Positions 1 to 5,837 of a stretch of 5,837 nucleotides of DNA are shown here, one piece after another. The position numbers and the translations under genes are program-made. The stretch covers positions 14,880 through 20,716 of the forward strand of contig JALVRC010000009.1 in NCBI GenBank assembly GCA_027025255.1, read 5' to 3'. This stretch comes from Caldifarciminota bacterium (GTDB taxonomy: Bacteria; Hydrothermota; Tepidihabitantia; B3-TA06; JALVRC01). Below the pieces are notes generated by a model that had not been told where the DNA came from, ran no database searches, and worked only from the letters and a program-made list of their open reading frames with translations. Numbering within the stretch: position 1 is the first letter of the stretch; the number at the start of each line of letters is the position of its first letter.

Positions 1-325
1 TAAATTTCTTTTTTTCTATCTTAGTTTCTTTTGGCGCTTTTTTCTCAATTGATTGAATAGACTTTTCTTCTGTCTGTTTTTTTCCCTGTATAAGAGGTTT
101 TTGCAAAGATAATTGAGAAAGTTTTTTCTTGGCGACCTCATTCCCTCTATCTATTTGTAATATCTGATTATACATAGATACTGCGTTCTCTATATCTCCT
201 GCTTCTTCATATAACCTCGCTGCAAAGAGAAATTCTGTTGCAGCGTCTTTTCTAAATCCTAATTGCAAAAGAAGCTTCCCTAATTCGCTTTTTTCTTTTG
301 CACCTAATTTTTCTTTTTTCATCAT
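1..325 (-). CDS. TPR-repeat protein with Lys/Glu-rich tail (partial, 3' end off window)
   Basis: An open reading frame begins at tandem ATG codons (325 and 322) and stays open for 108 codons to the left edge, so the C-terminus is missing. Residues about 12-71 are amphipathic helices. Residues about 35-62 fit the TPR pattern (ARLYEEAGDIENAVSMYNQI, then a short turn and another helix), with small residues at the expected packing positions. From about residue 72 the protein turns into a low-complexity, Lys/Glu/Gln-rich and probably disordered stretch with KK and EKK clusters. No signal peptide or membrane segment is visible. The start lies 3 bases after the stop of the upstream 194-residue gene and has no clear Shine-Dalgarno sequence, which suggests coupled translation. 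Which of the two ATGs is used cannot be decided. TPR proteins usually act as protein-binding scaffolds. The partner and the specific role are unknown, and the lost C-terminal part may hold another domain. Confidence 0.8.
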   Translation of the reverse strand, partial: MMKKEKLGAKEKSELGKLLLQLGFRKDAATEFLFAARLYEEAGDIENAVSMYNQILQIDRGNEVAKKKLSQLSLQKPLIQGKKQTEEKSIQSIEKKAPKETKIEKKKF

Positions 326-328
326 AAT

Positions 329-913
329 TTATGTATGCAAAACATTTGAGAATTTATTTTCTAATCTAAATGCCATATCATTTTTACCCATGCTTTGATA
401 ATTCATTATAAGCTTTCTTAAAAACTTCTCAGCTCTCTTCTTAAGCCCTAAGTTAATTAGAATCTGTACAATAGCATCTTCCATGCCTTGCGTTTTTTCC
501 ACCACATTATAAACATACTCTAAAACAATTAAAATTTCTTCATAATAATGATGCGCATATAAATATTTTATAATTTCAACAACTCTACTTAATGCAAGTT
601 CCTTACGGCCTATATAGTAATAGTATGATAGTAAGTCCTTAATAGAAGATATATCTGTATATCCATTAAGATCAATTATCTTGGATATTACAACCAACAA
701 AAAATCACTGTCGTGTTTGTTATAATCCTTATGTAATAATGATTTTAGAAGAACCACCGCACCTTCCTTATCATGAAAAGATAAAATCATAGCTTCAACA
801 AAGGTCTTCTCAATTGGAGATAGAACATCACTATCAGCAATATCTCGAGCGTCCTGCACCCTACCTTTTCTAATAAAATCAACTATCTGCGACAATTCTC
901 TACTTATATTCAC
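329..913 (-). CDS. Hypothetical helical-repeat (TPR-like) protein, 194 aa
   Basis: I do not recognise the family. The start is GTG at 913, chosen because a good Shine-Dalgarno sequence (GGGAG, 926-922) lies 8 bases upstream; it overlaps the end of hutI by 14 bases. The stop is TAA at 331-329. The 194-residue product looks almost entirely alpha-helical: about residues 5-27, 33-61, 67-81, 90-118, 121-139 and 143-186 read as successive amphipathic helices with short turns such as GRKELAL and GLKKRAEKFL. That pattern resembles degenerate TPR or other alpha-solenoid repeats. It is rich in tyrosine, with ten between residues 97 and 135, including four in a row at 97-100. There is no signal peptide, transmembrane helix, cysteine motif or catalytic signature. 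The next gene downstream encodes a clear TPR protein 3 bases away, so the two may form or join one complex. That link is inferred from position alone. Confidence 0.8.
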   Translation of the reverse strand: MNISRELSQIVDFIRKGRVQDARDIADSDVLSPIEKTFVEAMILSFHDKEGAVVLLKSLLHKDYNKHDSDFLLVVISKIIDLNGYTDISSIKDLLSYYYYIGRKELALSRVVEIIKYLYAHHYYEEILIVLEYVYNVVEKTQGMEDAIVQILINLGLKKRAEKFLRKLIMNYQSMGKNDMAFRLENKFSNVLHT

Positions 914-2075
914 GAATCACTCTCCCATGTTTTAAAATATATTTAATCACCGGAAAAGAAATATTATAAAAAAATTCCTCCAGGCTATTTCCTTTAAATA
1001 TGACAACGTCCGCTTTAAAACCCAATTCAAGATTCCCTATGTCTTCTCTATCAATTGCTTTTGCAGCATTTACAGTAATAGCATCAATAGCCTCCTGCAC
1101 AGTCAAATTATAAAGCTGTATTCCCATTAGCCCAGCCCATCTCTGAGACAGGATAAAAGAGGAACCTGGATTGAAATCAGAGCCAATAGCAAAATCAAGA
1201 GCCAATCTTCGCATATAAGAAATATCCGGGGCACTCTCTTTAAGAAAAAATGCAGTGGCAGGAAGCAAAACAGGAACTGTCCCTGATTCTTTTAGCTCTT
1301 CCAAGCCCTGTTTTGATGCCTTTAAAAGATGATCTGCACTTACAGCCTTCATCTTAGCAGCAAGAATAGAAGCACTGGTATCTTCTATCTCATCTGCATG
1401 TAACTTCAATTTAAAACCAAGTTCTTTTGCTTTTGTAAGTATCCTTTCTGTCTCATCCTTGTTAAAAGCAATAACATCCATAAATACGTCAACAAATTCG
1501 CATAAGCTTTTTTCTTTTATCTTCTCAAGCATTCTAATTATATCGTTTACATACTTAACCCTGTCTGTATCGCTATCTATGGCATGTGCTAAAAAAGTGG
1601 GAACAATATCTATCTCATCACTCATATCAGTTTTAAGTAAATTTATAACCTCAAGCATCTTAAATTCAGCTTCTTGCGTTAAACCATACCCTGATTTAAT
1701 CTCCATCGTTGTTGTACCTTGCTCAATCGCGGTATATATCCTTTGCTTAGATAGATAGTAAAGGACTTCCTTACCTACAGTTCTTGTTGCTTTTACAGTT
1801 GCAAGAATACCTCCTCCTGCACGTGCGATATCTTCATAACGTGCCCCTTCTGCCCTTAAAGCAAACTCATGTGACCTATTACCTGCAAAAACAGTATGGG
1901 TATGAGGATCTATTAATCCGGGCAATGCAAATAATCCTTCTCCTTCTATAATCCGCCTTGCCTTAATATTTTTTGAAAAAGAAGCTACTTTGCCATCTGA
2001 AATACCTATATCAATTCCTTCCTCAACTCTTCTTCCAACATAAGCATTAACATTCTTTATAACAAGATCATACAT
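900..2075 (-). CDS. hutI: Imidazolonepropionase (HutI)
   Basis: HutI hydrolyses 4-imidazolone-5-propanoate to N-formimino-L-glutamate, the third step of histidine degradation, in the cytosol. The 391-residue protein is slightly shorter than usual (about 400-420) but spans the whole metal-dependent amidohydrolase fold. Visible active-site residues match the known family pattern in order and spacing: H58 and H60 (PHTH), R67 (FAGNRSHEF), Y80, Y130 (KSGYGL), H164 (FLAHA), H226 and E229 (LHADE), H249 (SADHL) and D300 (GSDFNPGS). H58, H60, H226 and D300 should bind the metal, and E229 is the likely catalytic glutamate. ATG at 2075 overlaps the epimerase stop by 8 bases (ATGTATGA), with only a weak GAG upstream, so coupled translation is likely. 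Oddities: the usual FCE motif before the LHADE strand is FMD here (residues 198-200), and no hutH, hutU or hutG is in the window. A related cyclic amide as substrate is possible but less likely. Confidence 0.93.
   Translation of the reverse strand: MYDLVIKNVNAYVGRRVEEGIDIGISDGKVASFSKNIKARRIIEGEGLFALPGLIDPHTHTVFAGNRSHEFALRAEGARYEDIARAGGGILATVKATRTVGKEVLYYLSKQRIYTAIEQGTTTMEIKSGYGLTQEAEFKMLEVINLLKTDMSDEIDIVPTFLAHAIDSDTDRVKYVNDIIRMLEKIKEKSLCEFVDVFMDVIAFNKDETERILTKAKELGFKLKLHADEIEDTSASILAAKMKAVSADHLLKASKQGLEELKESGTVPVLLPATAFFLKESAPDISYMRRLALDFAIGSDFNPGSSFILSQRWAGLMGIQLYNLTVQEAIDAITVNAAKAIDREDIGNLELGFKADVVIFKGNSLEEFFYNISFPVIKYILKHGRVIREYK
922..926 (-). promoter_or_regulatory. Ribosome binding site fixing the GTG start at 913
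   Basis: GGGAG followed by an 8-base spacer to GTG at 913. It lies inside the 3' end of hutI. It is the clearest Shine-Dalgarno sequence in the window and supports the GTG start over later in-frame candidates such as the TTG at residue 7. Confidence 0.65.
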
Positions 2076-2988
2076 ATCTCATAAACCATAAAAATGTATT
2101 TTTAAGCCCTTCTTTGAAATCCACCTCAGGTTTCCAACCACCAGCTGTTTTAATTTTAGTATAATCTAAAGCAATTCTACTAACCTCACCAGCTCTTGGC
2201 TCAGCATTTTTTACTTCAAAATCGCCATTTGTAACTTCTCTTAAACTGTTGATTATATCATTCACGCTTGTCTCAATACCAGTTCCTATATTATAAATAC
2301 CGTCAGGAAGGCTAACTGCTATGATATTTGCTCTTGCTACATCCTTAACATAAACAAAATCCCTGGTTTGATTCCCATCACCAAAAACTATACATTCCTC
2401 ATGATTTTTTATTTTGTTTGAAAAGATTGCAATAACACCGGCTTCCCCAAAGGGATCCTGTCTTGGCCCATACACATTGGCATATCGCAATATTGTATAT
2501 GAAAGATTCTTTTCTCTTTTGTAAAATTTAATATAATTTTCCACTGAGAATTTAGATATCGCATAGGGAGATAAAGGATTAGGAAATGTGTCTTCTGTTA
2601 CGGGAATACTCTCTGGATTGCCATAAATGGCTCCTCCAGTAGATGCAAAAATAAATTTTCTTACTCCAAAAGATATACTTGCTTCAAGTAGATTAATTGT
2701 AGACAGAATATTTCTTTCCGCATCCTCACTAACATGAGTAATAGAAAAATTAACAGAGGTTTGAGCCGCATGATGATCAACTACTTCAGGAGAGAATTTC
2801 TTAAATATATCTATAACGCTTTGTCTATCCCTTATATCTACCTTTTCAAAAGAAACCCCCTCCGGGATATTCTCAATCTTACCATTTGAAAGGTCGTCAA
2901 TAACCAGAACATCATGACCATTATGCATAAAGATTTCGGCTACATGTGAACCTATAAAGCCTGCTGCACCTGTTATTAAAACTCTCAT
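2068..2988 (-). CDS. NAD-dependent sugar-nucleotide epimerase, GalE-like (extended SDR)
   Basis: Probable UDP-glucose 4-epimerase or a close relative, interconverting UDP-hexoses with bound NAD in the cytosol to supply precursors for glycans. The 306-residue length fits the compact bacterial/archaeal GalE-like type. The Rossmann motif GAAGFIG is at residues 7-13, followed by the acidic NAD-ribose pair D31-D32. HHAAQTSVN is at 72-80. The catalytic Thr/Ser is T117 in STGGAIYG, and Y142 and K146 form the YxxxK pair (SPYAISK). RYANVYGPRQ (168-177) and GDGNQTRDFVYVKDV (203-217) are the substrate-domain signatures. By eye alignment with E. coli GalE, the gatekeeper Tyr299 position is Ile272 here, so N-acetylated substrates cannot be excluded; exact specificity is not assignable. 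ATG at 2988 directly precedes the first beta strand. A promoter overlaps this start and no Shine-Dalgarno sequence is present, suggesting a leaderless mRNA. It is probably the first gene of a four-gene unit. Confidence 0.92.
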   Translation of the reverse strand: MRVLITGAAGFIGSHVAEIFMHNGHDVLVIDDLSNGKIENIPEGVSFEKVDIRDRQSVIDIFKKFSPEVVDHHAAQTSVNFSITHVSEDAERNILSTINLLEASISFGVRKFIFASTGGAIYGNPESIPVTEDTFPNPLSPYAISKFSVENYIKFYKREKNLSYTILRYANVYGPRQDPFGEAGVIAIFSNKIKNHEECIVFGDGNQTRDFVYVKDVARANIIAVSLPDGIYNIGTGIETSVNDIINSLREVTNGDFEVKNAEPRAGEVSRIALDYTKIKTAGGWKPEVDFKEGLKNTFLWFMRYV

Positions 2989-2993
2989 ATCTG

Positions 2994-3021
2994 ATTATAC
3001 ACATAAAATTAAGGATTTCAA
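2994..3021 (-). promoter_or_regulatory. Near-consensus sigma70-type promoter for the epimerase unit
   Basis: In the only true spacer of the window (2989-3047) the minus strand reads TTGAAA (3021-3016, five of six consensus bases), a 16-base spacer, then TATAAT (2999-2994, perfect). Only five bases separate TATAAT from the epimerase ATG at 2988. Usual spacing would put transcription start near 2990-2985, on or beside the start codon, giving a leaderless message. No Shine-Dalgarno sequence is seen upstream of that ATG, which agrees with this reading. The AT-rich background raises the risk of a chance match, but the full -35/-10 pair in the right place makes it credible. I see no rho-independent terminator for uvrC in the same spacer. 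Confidence 0.6.
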
Positions 3022-3047
3022 TAGTTTAACATGTACTTAATTAACAA

Positions 3048-4802
3048 TTATTTATGAATATAATCATATATCCTTTTAGCAAAATGCTTTCCTATCCCCT
3101 TAATAGAAGATATTTCCTCAATAGACGCATTCTTCAACGCACTTATCGAACCAAACTCCTTTAAAAGAATTGTCTTCCTTTTCTCCCCAATACCAGGAAT
3201 ATTATCCAGAATAGTAACCTTTATAGATTTTCTCCTTAGTTTTCTATGATAGCTAATAGCAAATCTATGTGCCTCATCGCGTATTTGTTTAAGTATTTTT
3301 AACGATTGTGAATAAACAGGAAGCTGAATCTCTCCGTCCCTATTATACAAAATATCAAATCGCTTTGCAAAGCCAAAAACAGGGATATCAAAATCAAATT
3401 TTTTTAAAATACTCTCAGCAGCTGAAAGTTGCCCTTTACCTCCATCAATTATTATAAGATCAGGGAGCTCTTCTATATCAAAAAAACGCCTTTCAAGCAC
3501 TTCTTTTATCATTGCATAATCATTTGGACCTTTAACCCTCATTTTGAATTTTCTATAGTACTTTTTAGCAGGCCTTGCCCTTTTAAAAACTACTAAGGAG
3601 CCAGTAGCGTATTCTCCCTGAATATTAGAAATATCCACGCACTCAATTCTTTCAGGAATTACATCTAAAGAAAGCACCTTCTTTAACTCTATAAGAACCT
3701 CTGGGGGTATATCACTGCTTTCAAGATGCAGACTTAAATCAGCATTCCTATGAGCCATGCGCATAAATGGTTCTATTAAAGAAGGACAGTGAACAAGAAT
3801 CTTAACACTTCGTCCCTTTTCTTTAAAGAACTCAACAAATGCTGTTTTATCCTCAATTGCAACCGGAATGTATATTATGTCGGGAATATCCCTAACATGC
3901 GTATAGACTGAGCGTAAAAAAGCAGATACTATATCGCTATCAAGACGTTCTTCTTTTATGCGAAGCCTGTACCTTTCTTCAGAAAAAAAACGTCCCTCTC
4001 TTAACTTTATCTGAGAAATTGTTGCAAACCTACCTGCACGTGCAAATCCTATTATATCTGCTGCTTGCCTATCAAGCCCGGAAACAAAACTCTCCCTTCT
4101 TATCCGTTTCAAGGCATCTAACTGATTCCTATAAATCAGAGCTAATCTATAATTCTCTTCTTTACTCGCTTCCCACATACACCTCTCAATATACTGCTCA
4201 AGCTCTCTTGTCTTTCCCATTAAAAAGAGCTCTGTATTTCTCAAACGCCTGTTATATTCCTCCTCATCAATATTATCAGTACACGGAGCACTGCACATAT
4301 TAATATCTTTTAATAAACAGGCTCTTTTAACCTTATCCTTTTTAAAATCATATCTACACACCCTGATTCCGAAAAGCTGCTTAACGGTATTTATTATATT
4401 TCTTAAATCCTTTGCAGATGTATAAGGACCATAATATTTGCCTCTTTTAGTGGTATCACGCTCAACTGCAATATATGGGAATTTTATACCATAAGGAATA
4501 AAAATGTAGGGATATTTTTTATCATCCATTAATCTTATATTATAACGAGGCTTATGAAGTTTGATAAGACTTTCTTCCAGTATCAAAGCTCTCGCAGCTG
4601 ATTCTGTTACAATCAATTGCAGCTCATCTGCGACCTTAACCATTTTCTTTTTCCACATATCCTTTGTATGCATGTATGTATTAAGCCTTGCTTTTAAACT
4701 GGATGCCTTACCAATATATAGAAATTTCTTACCCGCCTTAAAAATATATACACCGGCCTCTTGAGGCGCTTTATGAATAGTTCTTAATATCTTATCATTC
4801 AC
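3048..4802 (-). CDS. uvrC: Excinuclease ABC subunit C (UvrC)
   Basis: UvrC is the dual nuclease of bacterial nucleotide excision repair: recruited by UvrB at a lesion, it cuts the strand on both sides. The 584 residues form a full-length protein (family about 580-620). The N-terminal GIY-YIG nuclease (about 13-95) makes the 3' cut and has Y29 (LYIGKA), R39 and E76. Four cysteines, C149, C162, C170 and C174, match the spacing of the iron-sulfur ligands reported for E. coli UvrC. The UvrB-binding UVR segment is about 201-236. The RNase H-like domain that makes the 5' cut has D390 (CVDISN), D453 (IIDGGKGQL) and H512 (DEAHRFAISYHR). Two helix-hairpin-helix motifs (about 532-584, NIPGIG and IKGIGK) bind DNA. 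The start is GTG at 4802, sharing its first G with the rtcB stop (TAGTG). An in-frame TAA at 4811-4809 rules out upstream starts. The SD-like TAAGGG (4811-4806) sits very close, so coupling to rtcB is likely. Confidence 0.97.
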   Translation of the reverse strand: MNDKILRTIHKAPQEAGVYIFKAGKKFLYIGKASSLKARLNTYMHTKDMWKKKMVKVADELQLIVTESAARALILEESLIKLHKPRYNIRLMDDKKYPYIFIPYGIKFPYIAVERDTTKRGKYYGPYTSAKDLRNIINTVKQLFGIRVCRYDFKKDKVKRACLLKDINMCSAPCTDNIDEEEYNRRLRNTELFLMGKTRELEQYIERCMWEASKEENYRLALIYRNQLDALKRIRRESFVSGLDRQAADIIGFARAGRFATISQIKLREGRFFSEERYRLRIKEERLDSDIVSAFLRSVYTHVRDIPDIIYIPVAIEDKTAFVEFFKEKGRSVKILVHCPSLIEPFMRMAHRNADLSLHLESSDIPPEVLIELKKVLSLDVIPERIECVDISNIQGEYATGSLVVFKRARPAKKYYRKFKMRVKGPNDYAMIKEVLERRFFDIEELPDLIIIDGGKGQLSAAESILKKFDFDIPVFGFAKRFDILYNRDGEIQLPVYSQSLKILKQIRDEAHRFAISYHRKLRRKSIKVTILDNIPGIGEKRKTILLKEFGSISALKNASIEEISSIKGIGKHFAKRIYDYIHK

Positions 4803-5837
4803 TATCCCTTAACTGCACCAAGAGGAATTAACCTTGCTATTTTTTTTGAAATGCCTGCTTTATGAGCAATATCTACAACAATATCAATATCTTTATATGC
4901 CTCTGGCATCTCTTCCTTTAAGGTCCTCTTTGACTTTGCTTTTACGTATATTCCTTCTTTAGCCAATTCCTCTTTTATATCTCTATCCTTTGCATGCTTA
5001 ATAGCTGCATGTCTTGAAAGCACTCTACCAGCTCCGTGACATGTCGAACCTAAACTTTCATTCATTGCAGTCTCAGTCCCTACAAGAAGATACGAAGCAG
5101 TACCCATATCTCCGGGGATTATAACAGGTTGACCTAATGTTCTATACTTTTTGGGGATTTCTTCCCTATTAGGGCCAAAAGCACGTGTAGCCCCTTTTCT
5201 ATGGACTATCAACTCAAGATTCTTACCATTAATGTTATGAGATTCAATCTTTGCAATATTGTGAGCAATATCATATATAATATTCATACCTAATTTATAT
5301 GCCTTTTTACCTAAAACATTCTCAAATGAAGCTCTGATCCAGTGAGTTATTAACTGCCTGTTAACCCATGCAAAATTACTTGCCCCCTTCATAGCTGAAA
5401 AATATCTCTTGCCTTCTAATGAAGAAATATCAGCATAAACAAGTTCTCTATCAGGAAGATTGGTATATTTATCCTGCCATTTTTTATTAAGCATTTTTAC
5501 GTAATCATCACACACCTGATACCCAAGACCTCTGGAACCTGTATGTATCATTACTGTTATCTGTCCTTCTTCTAATCCGAAAATACTTTTTGCTCTTTGA
5601 TCATAAATCCCGTCAACCATCTGAATCTCAATAAAATGATTCCCTGCTCCCAATGAACCTATTTGTTTCTTTCCTCTTTCCTTAGCACGTAATGAAATAA
5701 AATCCGTATTAACTCCTTCCATGCTCCCTTCTTCCTCAATAAAATCTGCATCCTCCTCCCATGCAAACCCCTTATCTATTGCCCATTTAATCCCCCTTTT
5801 TAAAACACTGTTTAGCTCGGAAACATCTACCTTAATT
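4802..5837 (-). CDS. rtcB: RNA-splicing ligase RtcB (partial, N-terminus off window)
   Basis: RtcB joins RNA 2',3'-cyclic-phosphate or 3'-phosphate ends to 5'-OH ends using GTP and Mn2+, in tRNA splicing or RNA repair. The frame is open to the right edge: 38 codons upstream of the ATG at 5722 encode conserved RtcB sequence (IKWAIDKGFAWEED), so that ATG is internal and the true start is beyond the window. About 344 codons are present. By comparison with the 481-residue P. horikoshii enzyme, about 135 residues are missing, including the metal-binding Asp and Cys. Visible residues, numbered from the internal Met as 1, are N28-H29 and E32 (GAGNHFIE), H60 (IHTGSRGLG) and H154 (AHN) for metal, GDMGTASY (204-211) for nucleotide, H229 (CHGAGR) as the guanylylated histidine, and the C-terminal K305 (PLGAVKG). 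Spacing agrees with H203, H234, H329, H404 and K480 of the archaeal protein. The stop is TAG, overlapping uvrC by one base. No archease gene is visible. Confidence 0.96.
   Translation of the reverse strand, partial: IKVDVSELNSVLKRGIKWAIDKGFAWEEDADFIEEEGSMEGVNTDFISLRAKERGKKQIGSLGAGNHFIEIQMVDGIYDQRAKSIFGLEEGQITVMIHTGSRGLGYQVCDDYVKMLNKKWQDKYTNLPDRELVYADISSLEGKRYFSAMKGASNFAWVNRQLITHWIRASFENVLGKKAYKLGMNIIYDIAHNIAKIESHNINGKNLELIVHRKGATRAFGPNREEIPKKYRTLGQPVIIPGDMGTASYLLVGTETAMNESLGSTCHGAGRVLSRHAAIKHAKDRDIKEELAKEGIYVKAKSKRTLKEEMPEAYKDIDIVVDIAHKAGISKKIARLIPLGAVKG

Noticed and set aside
1..325. Lys/Glu-rich tail of the left-edge gene as possible non-coding or frameshifted sequence
   Set aside because: The frame remains open to the edge and follows directly from a TPR segment. 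Charged low-complexity linkers are common after such repeats.
1459..1758. Plus-strand open frame of 99 codons inside hutI
   Set aside because: It lies wholly opposite conserved hutI sequence, has no recognisable motif, and its composition is what antisense of an AT-rich gene gives.
3016..3047. Possible terminator or operator in the uvrC-epimerase spacer (TTAATTAA, ACATGT and two GTTAA copies)
   Set aside because: The repeats are very short and AT-rich, form no stable G+C stem, and no U-run follows a hairpin. They are expected by chance in this composition.
4019..4303. Plus-strand open frame of 94 codons inside uvrC
   Set aside because: It is antisense to conserved UvrC coding sequence (including the UVR segment) and its product resembles no known protein.
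4561..4764. Plus-strand open frame of 67 codons inside uvrC
   Set aside because: It is antisense to the GIY-YIG nuclease domain; its hydrophobic look follows from the reverse complement of Lys-rich codons.
4840..4847. Eight-base homopolymer (A8 on the coding strand) near the 3' end of rtcB, with similar runs in uvrC
   Set aside because: It was considered as a frameshift or slippage site, but the reading frame continues into the conserved RtcB C-terminus (PLGAVKG) without a shift, so there is no sign of programmed slippage.

Overview
This is a gene-dense, AT-rich window (roughly one third G+C by eye). All six supported genes lie on the minus strand, so transcription runs from high to low coordinates. 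UvrC marks the source as bacterial. The tight packing, the GTG starts and the low G+C do not identify a lineage. An uncultured or deep-branching anaerobe would fit, but this is only an impression. I see no mobile element, phage gene, CRISPR array, tRNA or rRNA.

In transcription order the layout is as follows. (1) rtcB, an RNA-splicing ligase, runs in open from the right edge and lacks its N-terminal part. (2) uvrC, the nucleotide-excision-repair nuclease subunit, starts with GTG and overlaps the rtcB stop by one base. (3) A 59-base spacer, the only real intergenic gap, carries a near-consensus sigma70-type promoter. (4) A GalE-like NAD-dependent sugar-nucleotide epimerase follows. (5) hutI, imidazolonepropionase, overlaps the epimerase by 8 bases. 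(6) A 194-residue helical protein of unknown function starts with GTG and overlaps hutI by 14 bases. (7) A TPR protein with a Lys/Glu-rich tail starts 3 bases further on and runs off the left edge.

The window therefore divides into two probable transcription units: rtcB-uvrC (nucleic-acid repair), and epimerase-hutI-orf194-TPR. The spacer promoter lies so close to the epimerase ATG that the predicted transcript would begin at or within a few bases of the start codon. No Shine-Dalgarno sequence is visible there, so leaderless translation is the simplest reading. Genes inside both units overlap or nearly touch, which suggests translational coupling. The second unit makes no obvious single pathway: sugar-nucleotide metabolism, one step of histidine breakdown without its hut partners, and two helical-repeat proteins.

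Most of the window is ordinary housekeeping sequence. The points most worth a second look are the leaderless promoter arrangement, the isolated hutI with an altered conserved motif, the rtcB-uvrC overlap, and the unassigned helical proteins at the left end.
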